Position numbers and translations under genes: made by a program
Shown here: piece by piece, positions 10,960 through 20,498 of the stretch
How the letters are laid out: each line of letters begins with the position of its first letter
How positions within the stretch are numbered: position 1 is the stretch's first letter
Origin: Montifringilla adamsi
Taxonomy: Eukaryota > Chordata > Aves > Passeriformes > Passeridae
NCBI GenBank assembly: GCA_017590115.1
Contig: JAGGNK010012003.1
Location: forward strand, 2,681,041 to 2,745,040
DNA length: 64,000 nt
Direction of reading: 5' to 3'
Notes under the pieces: model-generated
What the model saw: only the letters and a program-made list of their open reading frames with translations
What the model was told of the DNA's origin: nothing
Databases searched by the model: none

Positions 10960-11110
10960 AACTAATGTGCTGTTTATTACCCTGGCTGCGGCATTTGGAC
11001 TGTCAGGAGATGAAGAAATATCCCCGGAATTAACAGCGACATAACAGAGGAAGAAGAGCCAGGGGAGAGGTTAAGGCAAGTGCTGTTATCTAAGAAACAG
11101 GCTCGTAAAG
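10960..11110. promoter_or_regulatory. Candidate conserved non-coding block
   Basis: Non-repetitive segment with CTAATGTGCTGTTTATTACC and GGAATTAACAGCGACATAAC-type motifs, free of tandem repeats. Weak candidate. Confidence 0.15.
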
Positions 11111-11218
11111 CCTCTCACTGAGAAGGGTTTGTGCTTTGTACCTGAGAGGGGAACGGGGCAGCAGAGCCTGAGCACAGGCACAGCCAGACTTCTCCCCAGT
11201 CCCCTGTGCCTTCGTGGA

Positions 11219-11549
11219 TGCCGGGGAAGTGAACCCACAAACAGCAGAGGTTTATGTCCAAAGAGGAAACAGAGTCGTGGAACCTGATTTGAATAAGGGA
11301 GAGGCCATGGGGCATTCCTCTGGGGTCTCTCAAGTTGTTGGGAGGCACAGACTTGCCAAATTCCTTCCTTCCTTCCTTCCTTCCTTCCTTCCTTCCTTCC
11401 TTCCTTCCTTCCTTCCTTCCTTTTCTGTGTCAATCAGTGGAATTCCACTGGAATTTTTGGTTCCCCCCATTGCCTTTTTCACCTCTCAGTATCTGGCTTT
11501 ATCTACCAGCAACCCCACAGTTTGTAGGGACTTCTCCTTATTCCTTCCA
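11219..11549 (-). mobile_element. Solo LTR, copy 1 of a two-copy family (internally deleted)
   Basis: The element aligns with the LTR at 14536-15034. Shared blocks include the left edge (TG...CCACAAAC), GCAGAGGTTTATGTCC, GGGAGAGGCCATGGGGCATTC, AATCAGTGGAAT and TTATCTACCAGCA. It ends TTCCTTCCA, and TGGAT repeats at 11215-11219 and 11550-11554. One T is missing at the left junction, so the 5-bp target duplication is nearly intact. Relative to copy 2 it lacks much of the middle, where a (TTCC)15 tract now sits. Minus polarity is inferred from copy 2. Confidence 0.7.
11361..11420 (+). repeat. (TTCC)15 microsatellite
   Basis: Sixty bases of uninterrupted TTCC inside the LTR. The sister LTR has only CCCTTCCTTTT at the matching place (about 14793), which suggests the array expanded from that seed. 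Likely polymorphic. Confidence 0.95.
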
Positions 11550-11554
11550 TGGAT

Positions 11555-12049
11555 GCTCCTGCTCAGCCCGTGGGAAAATATCCAGTGCCAGGAAGAGCAT
11601 TCCTAGAGGGAGTTACATCCACTCCTGCAAGGCTCAGCAGTCTTTGTGTCTCTGCAGTGCTCCAGGTTAATGCTTCCAGGTGGGCTGGGCACGGCGAGAA
11701 CAGGGAATTGGGGAACACCCTGAGCCAGACTGGAAACTCAGCAGGAGAGATTAGAGACTGGCCAGAGGGAGAGAGGGAGCTCCAGGCTGGATGTGTGAGC
11801 TGGAGGAGCTCACCCAGCCCAGGGAGCCCTGAAATGCCAGGGACACGCTGAGGGAAAGCAGGAAGGGCCCAAATGGAGACAGATTTTGGTGGATGATCCT
11901 TTGGGTCACCACCAGTGGGATGCTGCCAAGATCTCCTGACGCAGCACATCCCTGTGGGCTGGATCCACGAGCAGGGATTCATCCTGGTGCTGGGATGAAA
12001 CTCCCTGGGAATGCCACCCTGCAGGGAGGGTGGGCTGCCCCGGCAGAAC
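11555..12049. other. Unique GC-rich stretch without a gene
   Basis: Overlapping open frames only (longest 162 codons, minus strand, 11563-12051). No domain recognised. Confidence 0.5.
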
Positions 12050-12310
12050 AATGCAATTAGCCACTTTATTCCTAATGTTAATTAACCTGTGCTTGCTCTG
12101 GCACCTTTTTCAGGCATGGCCCTGCTCTCCGGGGTGCTCTTGGGAAAGCAATTATATGCTGCTTACTTGGTAATTAATTACAGCTTAAAGAAGGCCGGGG
12201 GAGGGCATCTCTTCTTGTTTGATCTTGTAAATGCATCATTAAAGGCCCAAAGTATCCAACACAGGCTATCCTATCCTAACAAAAATAGGATATTTTTGTT
12301 GTTTTACTCA
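12050..12310. promoter_or_regulatory. Candidate conserved non-coding block with hairpin
   Basis: Dense in TAAT/ATTA motifs (CTAATGTTAATTAACC, GGTAATTAATTACAGC, AATGCATCATTAAAGG). Contains a perfect 10-bp inverted repeat, AACAAAAATA-GGA-TATTTTTGTT, at 12278-12300. Non-repetitive. Candidate homeodomain-bound enhancer by texture. Confidence 0.3.
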
Positions 12311-12639
12311 CCTGGGCAGCCCCGTCCTGCTTCCCTTCGAGGAGGCAGCGATGGTGGGAATTCTGCTTTATTTCAGGGAAGAAGAAAGACCGGACATGAT
12401 GGAGTTAATTTGGCACAGACACCACTCAGCACCTCTGCTGCCGCCCAAATGAAGGCTCAGGGTCTCCTGCATTAACAGGGAAGGACAGGTGACACTTCCC
12501 TAATGAAACAGCTTTTCGGGAGGAAGGCTGCAAATGAAACCGAGCTTTGCACGGTGTCTGCAGACCTGGGGAATGCACATTTGTAGTCCAGAGCCTGGTG
12601 AGAATTTCGAGGGAGATGTTCCAGGTCAAACACTGACCA

Positions 12640-12910
12640 CGTTCAGTCCCCCTGATAAAAGCTCTTAAGCCAAGAAATGGAAATTTTGGGGTTTACCGCT
12701 GGTAGGAATTTAATAAAAGATGCCGGGGGTTTAATTATTTTTTTTTTCCTAATTAAGCCACCGGGGAAAATCATGCTGTTGGAATTTTCTCAGGGCAAGT
12801 GCCATTTGCAAAGCCTGTTCTGCTGAAGACACGCAGTTCAATTAGACAATAACTCCTTTGTTTTGTGCATTCTCACCCAGTTTCACAGTAAATTCAACAA
12901 CATTGCTGAA
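12640..12910. promoter_or_regulatory. Candidate conserved non-coding block
   Basis: Unique AT-rich segment with GGAATTTAATAAAAG, GTTTAATTATTT, CTAATTAAGCC and TTCAATTAGACAATAACTCC motifs. No repeat structure. Candidate only. Confidence 0.25.
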
Positions 12911-14288
12911 AAATGTGTTAAATGAATAGTTGGGTGCAGCCAGGAGCAGAATCCAGGCTCTTACACAGGGGATAACCCCGAGCAAGGCCACAAGATGGAA
13001 CACAGGAGGTTGTTGCCTGCAAACAAAAGGAAGAAAAATTTTGCAACAGTGTCACAATGGGAAGATAAAAAGCAACATTTTAATGAAAGCTTTCATGTGC
13101 ACAAATATGGCTCTGTGCACATGAGAAAGGATTTCTGTAATTTTCATAAAGTTAATTAATGAGTATATCCAGCAGGTACATCCAACAGGAAATCAGTTAC
13201 CCCAGTAACCCACCCTTGGGTCAGCCCCTTGGGGTTGGTCCAGGGGCTTCTTTGCCCTATTTTCTTAAATTCTAGTGGAAAACAAGATGTTCTCATCAGA
13301 AATGCACTTCTTAAGAATAAGACTGAACAGAATTCCAAGAATGTGTTAAAAGGAGTTGGCTTTTTATGAGAAAGGGCAGAAAAAGTACTAGAAAGGACAC
13401 AACTACATATTTAAAACCGACAAGGCTACAAATACATGAAAAAAAAAAAGCATAAAAAGCTGAAAGGGTGTTGAGGTGAAGAGGAGCTGCTGTGTGCAGG
13501 AATCAGTCTGGAGGTACCAGATACAGGAGCATCTCCACGGGGTGGTGACCTTTGCCTAAAACACCGTGCTGGCAGCGTGTCCTGGTGCCACCGCATCCTT
13601 GAGTGCCACCACGTCCTTGAGTGTCACCTCAAAGACTTTGGCCAACCCCCACGCCCAGGGGTCACCCCCAGTGGGACACAAACACCAGAATTTTGTGTCT
13701 CTGTCCCCTCCTGGCTGTCCCTGCTGGCTTTGGGACAGGGAGGATGGCTGGCACCGCGGCTCCCAGCAGCTCTGCCTTTCCCCGAGCATCTTCCCGAGGG
13801 GCCGGGAGCGCGGCAGCACCATGGGCTCGGATTGCTCTGGATGCAGCTGGAGCGTGCCAGAGGTGCTGTGGGCAGCCTGGCGATGAGGAGAGGGAGGAAC
13901 AGAGCGGGAGAACAGATGAGATGGGGAAGAAAAGATTCTATTTACTGTATTCCTGCATCTCTTAGCTTATCTACCGGATGCTGCAGAATTCAGCCTTTGT
14001 TATGCTAATCCCACTCTCGTCAGCACCGAGCGCAGCGCTCTCCCCAGCCTGCCCAGGCGCCTTCTGGCTCCGCTGGAAGCACCAAGTCAGCAGAACAGCC
14101 GGGGCCACCGCCAGGGCTTTTGTCTGAAAGCCGCCGCTTTCTTCTTCTGCCTTTGAGCTGCTGCGAGGAGAAATGGAAGGAGAGGAGGGGAAGGCTGGGA
14201 AGGAGCTCGGGAGCTGCGGGGATGCTCAGTCCCGCAGCAGCAGCTCTCAGCCACAGAGGGAAGCTGACAACTTTCCCAGACTTCGTTC
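12911..14288. other. Unique stretch; minor 20-bp repeat
   Basis: No gene recognised. Near 13580-13630 a motif of about 20 bp (GTCCTTGAGTG.CACC) occurs two to three times. The part from about 13950 to 14250 is relatively CpG-rich but lacks a promoter-like core I can identify. Confidence 0.45.
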
Positions 14289-14512
14289 TGGGGAAAGGCT
14301 GTGAGAAGATCAGAGAAAAGAACGAGGAACAGTTCTTAATTCTTATCTTAATTCTATCTTCTTATCTTGATTCTTATCTTGCTGCCTCTGGTGCTGTGAA
14401 CATGTGGAATGTGTTATGGAGATTTGTTTACCAAAGGGTGGTTTCTTAATTAGCCGGTGGTGATGGTGTTTTAAGTAAAGGACCAGTTAGGTCCAGCTGT
14501 AGCGAACTAGGG

Positions 14513-14520
14513 TATAAAAA
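14513..14520 (+). promoter_or_regulatory. TATA box of the outer LTR
   Basis: TATAAAAA preceded by AGCGAACTAGGG, in the expected place between U3 and the poly(A) signal. The promoter is now separated from its poly(A) signal by about 500 bp of inserted LTR. Confidence 0.5.
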
Positions 14521-14535
14521 GCATGGGTTTCTTAA

Positions 14536-15034
14536 TGTTAGGAAAATTAATCCACAAACATCAGAGGTTTATGTCCAAAAAGGAGACAGAGGAATCCTGG
14601 AACTTTATTCAAATAAAGGGAGAGGCCATGGGGCATTCCCCTGGGATCTCTCAATTTTTTGGAGGATGCATCCTCCTTTTTATCCCAATTTCCCGGCTGC
14701 ATTTCCCTCTCTCTTTCCCCATGGCTGAGGTACTTGAGAGGTACAGACTTCCCCAAACACCTGATACTGAAGATTTCCCTCTGATGTATAACCCTTCCTT
14801 TTAATTTTTAATTCTTATGGAATTTAGGAGTTTTTCTTCCCCATTGTTTCTTTCATCTTTCAATGTCTAATTTCATTTATCAGCAAACCTACAGTTTATT
14901 TGTAAAAGCAAATATCTTTTCCCATTCATCAATCAGTGGAATCCTTCCCATTGTTTCTTTTATCTCCCAGTGCTAGTTTTATCTACCAGCAGACCCACAG
15001 CTTGCTTGTAAAGACAAATCCACTATTCCTCTCA
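14536..15034 (-). mobile_element. Solo LTR, copy 2, nested in the older LTR
   Basis: A 499-bp element running TGTTAGG...CCTCTCA, flanked by CTTAA at 14531-14535 and 15035-15039, a perfect 5-bp target duplication. On the minus strand TTTATTTGAATAAAG sits close to the end, so transcription would run right to left, opposite to the outer LTR. It shares left end, right end and several internal blocks with 11219-11549. No internal retroviral region. ERVL-type by duplication length; family name not verified. Confidence 0.8.
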
Positions 15035-15037
15035 CTT

Positions 15038-15043
15038 AATAAA
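15038..15043 (+). terminator. Poly(A) signal of the outer LTR, recreated by the target duplication
   Basis: AATAAA. Its first two bases come from the duplicated CTTAA. The nested LTR inserted inside this hexamer, and the target duplication restored it on the far side. Confidence 0.55.
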
Positions 15044-15177
15044 GTAAATTATTAGCCTTCTGAAATACATGGAGTCTATGTCACTTATTACCCAGCTGGG
15101 GACCCGTTGTGCTGGCACAGCACGGGCTGGAAGGGACCACACTGACCCCACCACCCCGGAATGCAGGGTCTGTCCAG

Positions 15178-15341
15178 GCTGGGAGCTGCACAGGGCTGTC
15201 CCACAGGAATGAAATCAATTTTGCACAGAAACATTCCCCAGAATCACAACAAGCACCGGGCTGGGAGCTGCACAGGGCTGTCCCATAGGAATTAAATCCA
15301 AATTGCACAGAAACCCTCCCCAAAATCACAACAACACCTGG
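15178..15341 (+). repeat. 82-bp tandem duplication
   Basis: GGGAGCTGCACAGGGCTGTC occurs at 15181 and 15263. The two units share this core and the following TTGCACAGAAAC and ATCACAACAA blocks, with scattered mismatches. Confidence 0.85.
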
Positions 15342-16023
15342 CTGCCCATGGGGCTGTCCGTGCAGCCGTGCCCTGACCCTGAGCCTGCTCTGCCGGAGGT
15401 GCAGCTGCCTCCAGCCCTCATTAGCAGCCTCGTTAATTGGCACGGCGTCTCCAGCTCCATCCCGAGCCTGCTGCCGTTTTCAGGAGGCAGATCCAAGGCT
15501 GGGCTGGATAATCCAGCCCGATGGTGAGCAGAAGGAGCACAGCAGCCCGGCGATGCAGGCGGTGCCAGCGCTGACTGAGGGCCACCGCCACCTCCTTGGC
15601 ACGCTGCCCCTTCCCAGTGCTCCTTCCCTGTCACTGTCACGGCTGTCTGTGCTGGGAATCCTGCGTGCTTGATGGGAGGATAAATGGGAGCTGTCAGTCA
15701 GCCGGGCTATCAATCTGCCAAGCTGCATCAAAGCTGCCATAAAAGATGTTTAAAAAGAAAATTGACATTTTGGTTTATAGCGCTGGGATTTAACGAAGGG
15801 GGAAGGAAGGAGGGCTGCAGGACTCGTGCTGCCTCACACGGCTGCTCTGATGGGCTCTGTGGGATCTGTGCTGTTCCCAGATCCAAGTGGTGTCCTCCAG
15901 GTTTGAGATTGCTGCCCACCAGGGCTCCGGGGGTGAAGGCCAGGCTTTGGGCATGAGCACGGCTCAGCTGCAGCTCAAGGCAGGGCTGAACCTCCCTCCC
16001 TGCTGATGAGCAGCAGCTCCAGG
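15342..16023. other. Unique GC-rich stretch without a gene
   Basis: Overlapping stop-poor frames only. A TAAT-bearing patch (CTCATTAGCAGCCTCGTTAATTGGCACG) lies at about 15418-15445. Nothing else recognised. Confidence 0.4.
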
Positions 16024-16137
16024 CCTGTCCCTACCCAAAATCAGTGGGTAGGACCTGTTCCTACCCAAAATCAGTGGGTAGGACCTGTCCCTACCCAAAA
16101 TCAGTGGGTAGGGCCTGTCCCTTCCCAAAATCAGTGT
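16024..16137 (+). repeat. Minisatellite, 30-bp unit, about 3.8 copies
   Basis: The unit starts CCTGTCCCTACCCAAAATCA at 16024, 16054, 16084 and 16114. Copies differ by single bases. The period is a multiple of three, which keeps short repeat-peptide frames open on both strands. Confidence 0.95.
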
Positions 16138-17155
16138 CTGGCCCCAGGGCCAGGCATGGGACATCCCACAGCGACTCCTTGGTGAGCAGTGATGCCACTG
16201 GAGGATTTTCTCACTGTTCCACCACTTTGGGCAATCCAATGTCTTGCTCCCAGGTGGATTCTCCAGTGTCTAACAAAGGTTGAGCACATCTGTCCCTCAG
16301 GAGCACCTCCACCTCCTGCCATGAATTGTGCAGAGCCTGGAAATGCAGGGGACTGAGTGGGAGGCGACTGCAGGCAAAGAGATGCTCCTTGAAAAAACAG
16401 GAAACTTCTCCCTTCTTCCCCTCCTGGCTCCATCCCTCTCACCCTGGCCATGTTCTTGGGCTCACCCTGCTGCATGGCACCATTTTTATCAAGGGAGAAT
16501 CCCTAAGTGGCATGTCCCCATAAATAATAATCCATCATAAAATCTGGAGTTTATGGAGTGCCTTCCCCTGTGACACTGCCGTGTATTTTATAGCCACGGG
16601 TGGATGGAGCTGGGCAGTGTACCACAAAATACAGGAAACAGGAAGAGAGGGAGGCAGCAATTCCATCCATAGAACATCCAGGAGCACCCACATCCTCCTG
16701 TGAGCCCCTGTGCTGAGCTGCCAGCAGCTGTGGGGATGAGACATTTTATGGGCCAAATGTGCAGCTGTTGATCTTTGCCTTGTGCTATTTGGTTCCCCCC
16801 AGCAGTCCCAGTGCAGATATTTCCTCCAGGAGATCCTTCCACACCTCACCTCAAGCCTTAGCTTTCATTCCTGGTCTCCCGCCCTTCATTTCCCTCTCCT
16901 TTGTCCATTAATTAATTCTACAAAGCACCCTGAGATCCATTTATTATGAATGACACGGCAGCAAATGATCTCTCTGGTTTTATTGCCGTGTGACTGCAGC
17001 CAGTCCCTGCTGATTGATGGCTTCTTATCCGGGCAGGAGAGTGACCAGCAGCCAGCATCCCTTAGCCCCTCTCTGACAGGGGTGTCCGGCACATCCAAGT
17101 GTCACAGAGCTCAGATGGAAATCTGGGAACCATCCCGGAGAGCTGGAACGGCCAA
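16138..17155. other. Unique stretch without a gene
   Basis: Mostly GC-moderate. The part at about 16900-16990 (GTCCATTAATTAATTC, CCATTTATTATGAATG) is AT-rich and might be conserved. No element or gene recognised. Confidence 0.4.
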
Positions 17156-17797
17156 TGTGAAAAACTCCTTCACTCTCCTGTGAAAATGTAAAAAGTTAAA
17201 TAAAGGACAACGGGAGACAAGGAGCAGAGAGCAAAGGTGTGAAAAACACGTTCACCCCCCGTGAAAATTTTAAAAGTTTAATAAAGGGCAATAGGAGACA
17301 AGGACCACTCAGCCAAGAGCACCCCGTTATCTTCGGGGATACCCCTTAAATACCTTTTAATTCCATCAGCCTGTTGCATATTCATGGACCCTTCTGCAAA
17401 GTAAACTTTTCCCCAAGATAGTTTACATGTTCCAGGAACTATTTAGCATATCTTCTTCTTGGGTCCACCTTTTTAGAGCATGTGTAATCCTTGGTTGTGC
17501 TTTCAGTCCTTTTTTATCATCACCTTCAGGTTTGGCCCCAGCCCACACTGCCTTCAGAGGGTGAGTGCTGATAGTTGGCAGATCTGTGCAGGTGTCATAA
17601 TCCTGTGTTCTTTGGATGTTTGATCCCATCCAAGCAGGAATTTCAACACAAGCACACTTACATCAGCTATTTCACTAAGCTTAATTAACCACAGAAATAC
17701 AAACTATATCTTTATAACAAAGTTCCTTTAACATCACACATATAAAATCCATTTTAATGTTTGCAAAATGTCAGTATTAGAATATGTATCTGTAACA
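17156..17797 (-). mobile_element. LTR (minus orientation) with duplicated R/U5-like segment
   Basis: Plus-strand limits are TGTGAAAAAC and CTGTAACA, so the minus strand reads TGTTACAG...TTTTTCACA. A TATTTAA core-promoter-like motif lies on the minus strand near 17346-17352. An 82-bp segment with TTAAATAAAGG/TTTAATAAAGG and GGAGACAAGGA occurs twice at the left end (starts 17156 and 17238). No matching target duplication was found at either candidate left edge. Most of this LTR takes part in the 760-bp duplication. Confidence 0.6.
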
Positions 17798-18815
17798 GCA
17801 AGTTTGCCTCTTTTCAGGCTCTGATGGCTCCCGGGAATGGGATTTTTGTCAAAAGGGTGTTGGACATGCAGGGCACTGCCGGCTTAACCCATGGGGTTTG
17901 GGTTTCACACCTCTGGCAATGCACATTTTGGGGAAGAAAAGCTGAACCGGGAGGATTTCTGCCGTCGGGAGATGTTTGCAGGAATCAAATCCAATGTGGG
18001 ATGAGCAGGAGCAGAACAAGGGCGGGTGAGACAGCTCTGTCTGGGATTAAAATAGAGACAAGGACCACTCAGCCAAGAGCACCCCGTTATCTTCGGGGAT
18101 ACCCCTTAAATACCTTTTAATTCCATCAGCCTGTTGCATATTCATGGACCCTTCTGCAAAGTAAACTTTTCCCCAAGATAGTTTACATGTTCCAGGAACT
18201 ATTTAGCATATCTTCTTCTTGGGTCCACCTTTTTAGAGCATGTGTAATCCTTGGTTGTGCTTTCAGTCCTTTTTTATCATCACCTTCAGGTTTGGCCCCA
18301 GCCCACACTGCCTTCAGAGGGTGAGTGCTGATAGTTGGCAGATCTGTGCAGGTGTCATAATCCTGTGTTCATTGGATGTTTGATCCCATCCAAGCAGGAA
18401 TTTCAACACAAGCACACTTACATCAGCTATTTCACTAAGCTTAATTAACCACAGAAATACAAACTATATCTTTATAACAAAGTTCCTTTAACATCACACA
18501 TATAAAATCCATTTTAATGTTTGCAAAATGTCAGTATTAGAATATGTATCTGTAACAGCAAGTTTGCCTCTTTTCAGGCTCTGATGGCTCCCGGGAATGG
18601 GATTTTTGTCAAAAGGGTGTTGGACATGCAGGGCACTGCCGGCTTAACCCATGGGGTTTGGGTTTCACACCTCTGGCAATGCACATTTTGGGGAAGAAAA
18701 GCTGAACCGGGAGGATTTCTGCCGTCGGGAGATGTTTGCAGGAATCAAATCCAATGTGGGATGAGCAGGAGCAGAACAAGGGCGGGTGAGACAGCTCTGT
18801 CTGGGATTAAAATAG
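17295..18815 (+). repeat. Near-perfect 760-bp tandem duplication
   Basis: Bases from about 17295-18055 repeat at 18056-18815. Read side by side, the copies differ at one position only (T at 17611, A at 18371). The unit holds about 500 bp of the LTR plus about 258 bp of its right flank. The junction (AAAATAG/AGACAAGG) shares a few bases with both outer edges (AATAGGAGACAAGG), consistent with microhomology. It is either a very recent duplication or an assembly artefact from two haplotypes. Confidence 0.95.
18056..18557 (-). mobile_element. Second copy of the truncated LTR, inside the duplication
   Basis: Repeats the LTR part of the first unit (17296-17797) but lacks the TGTGAAAAAC end and poly(A) region, because the duplication began inside the LTR. 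It is a by-product of tandem duplication and not a separate insertion. Confidence 0.75.
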
Positions 18816-19549
18816 CAGAGCTGAGAAAGGTGCAAACGCTGCCGTGGCTCCAGCTCCTCCCCAGTTCCCTCCCCTCAGCCTCCACAAATTCTCACTGTTG
18901 AACAGCTCCGAGACTGGCAGCAAAATGACAGCAAACAAAGGCTTTGCCAAAATTTGCCAGGGGTTCAGACGGGACTCAGAGCTGCCAAGTCCTGCCAGGG
19001 CTGAACCCGGCCTTAGTGAGCTCAGAGGTGGAAATGTTGGTGCCTGAAACACTTCAGCGCTGAAAACCAGACTTCAGGTGGCTCCAGGGTTAAACAAGAG
19101 GGATTTATGAGTGTTAAATTTGGTTTTGTGCTGCCTAAATTGGAAACCAAGTGACTCTGCCCTCCAGCAGGTCCAACCCAGGGTCTCCTGCCCCTCAGTA
19201 ATGAATATTTCTCCCCACACACGCAAAGACGGCAGATTGCTAACAAAGCTGAGGGGCTCAGACACAAATTTTCCAAGCCCTCGTGGGGATGAGGACACCA
19301 CATCATGACAGATCAAGACGAGAAGCAAGAGAGGCCCCAAGACTCAAATAAAAAGTCCATCAGCATGGAAAAAGATGAAGCCAAATGCTCATGATGTCGA
19401 TGGTAAGTCTAATTAGACCTGTTGCTGCTGAGTTTCCCTTTATTTCCTGCAGCACTTTTTCAGGCAGAAGGACAGATGTCAAGACTGGCCTCTTAAATAT
19501 CATTCTGAAAGCAAGTGTGGATATCGGGGAGCAAAAATTGTTTATGTTC
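18816..19549. other. Unique stretch without a gene
   Basis: No element or gene recognised. Open frames of up to 94 codons without domains. Confidence 0.45.
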
Positions 19550-19700
19550 CCGTGATTAAATGGCATAAAACCATTCTCTTTACAGCAACTATTAGCTGGC
19601 TAATGGCATCCCATCATTCCTCATATCACTTAAGTGACAGATGGAGCTGACAGCATAATTAAGCCACTAAGAGTGTAATAAATTACAAAACTACCGGTGA
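19550..19700. promoter_or_regulatory. Candidate conserved non-coding block
   Basis: AT-rich unique segment with ACTATTAGCTGGCTAATGGC, CATAATTAAGCCACTAAGAG and GTAATAAATTACAAAAC motifs. Includes TCACTTAAGTGA, a 12-base perfect palindrome resembling an NKX2-type site pair. Texture-based candidate. Confidence 0.3.
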
Positions 19701-19771
19701 AGCAGCAGCCCCGGCAAGGAAAACCTTTGGAATGCGATGTGTGAGGAGTGCAAGGGAAGTGTCTTCATTAA

Positions 19772-19845
19772 GGGACTGAAAAGAAACCATTTAGGGGCTT
19801 TGGAAGGGACTGAAATGAAACGATTTGGGGGCTTTGGAAGGACCC
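19772..19845 (+). repeat. 34-bp tandem repeat, about 2.2 copies
   Basis: GGGACTGAAA.GAAAC.ATTT and GGGGCTTTGGAA recur at 19772 and 19806, with a partial third unit at 19840. Confidence 0.85.
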
Positions 19846-20459
19846 TGGGAGTCGGTGACACCACAGATGTGCTGCTGCCATCCCAGGGGGATGGGACCGG
19901 CCCTGCCTCTCCCAGGAATGCTGCAAATCCCATTCCTTGGTGCTGCAGGAAGGGAAGGGCTGCACCGGGGGAATGAGGGAATGGTCCCTGGGTGGCAAAA
20001 TTGGGTTTTTTCTCCATCATCTCCCTGTAAAAGGAGGTGGCTCCTGTGTGTCTCTCACTCGGGTTTATTAAATTGCTCAGTGCTAAGGCGGGGGAATCCA
20101 GAGATGCTTCATGGAAGCTTCAGTAGATTTTCCATCTCCTGCTTTTTTTGGGGGGCTCCTTTATTGGATGAACAGGTTTGGGAGGTTCAGAACCCTTTTA
20201 GACAGACATTTCTGGCTCTTTACAGACCTCAGCCTTCTCCTCAATCTTTCCTTTTCATTCTCTATATAACAGGTAAAGTGAAATACTGAAGAAAATTATC
20301 TTGGAGAATTCTGTCAGAAGTTTCTGCTGGTTTTGAGAGATGGGGAAATTTGGAATAACAACTTCTCACCCCCACTTCTGGAAAACACCAAGTTGTGCAT
20401 TCTTGAAATGTACTGAGGAATAAATCCCTGTTATGGAAATGAGATGTGGATCTTTTGTC
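19846..20459. other. Unique stretch without a gene
   Basis: Nothing recognised apart from short open frames. Confidence 0.45.
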
Positions 20460-20498
20460 TTTCCTCCTTTCACCTCTGCTCATGGTGAAAGGAGGAAA
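20460..20498. other. Perfect inverted repeat, 15-bp arms, 9-base loop
   Basis: Left arm TTTCCTCCTTTCACC (20460-20474), loop TCTGCTCAT, right arm GGTGAAAGGAGGAAA (20484-20498). The arms are strongly pyrimidine/purine. Pairing continues only weakly beyond them, so a microRNA precursor (normally about 22+ bp with few mismatches) is unlikely. It could be a cruciform or an RNA hairpin if transcribed. Confidence 0.85.

Larger units (their letters stand above)
14289..15104 (+). mobile_element. Older LTR, interrupted by a second LTR
   Basis: The left part (to 14535) has TTCTTATCTT-type repeats, an upstream region and a TATA box (TATAAAAA at 14513). The right part (from 15040) supplies the rest of a poly(A) signal and a U5-like tail ending ATTACCCA. 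Without the insertion and one target copy, the TATA box would be followed 21 bp later by AATAAA. The left edge is uncertain (TG at 14289 or 14300) and the right edge is near 15094-15104. No target duplication for the outer element was found. Confidence 0.6.

Noticed and set aside
20460..20498. microRNA precursor
   Set aside because: The stem is 15 bp and does not extend convincingly; too short for a Drosha substrate.
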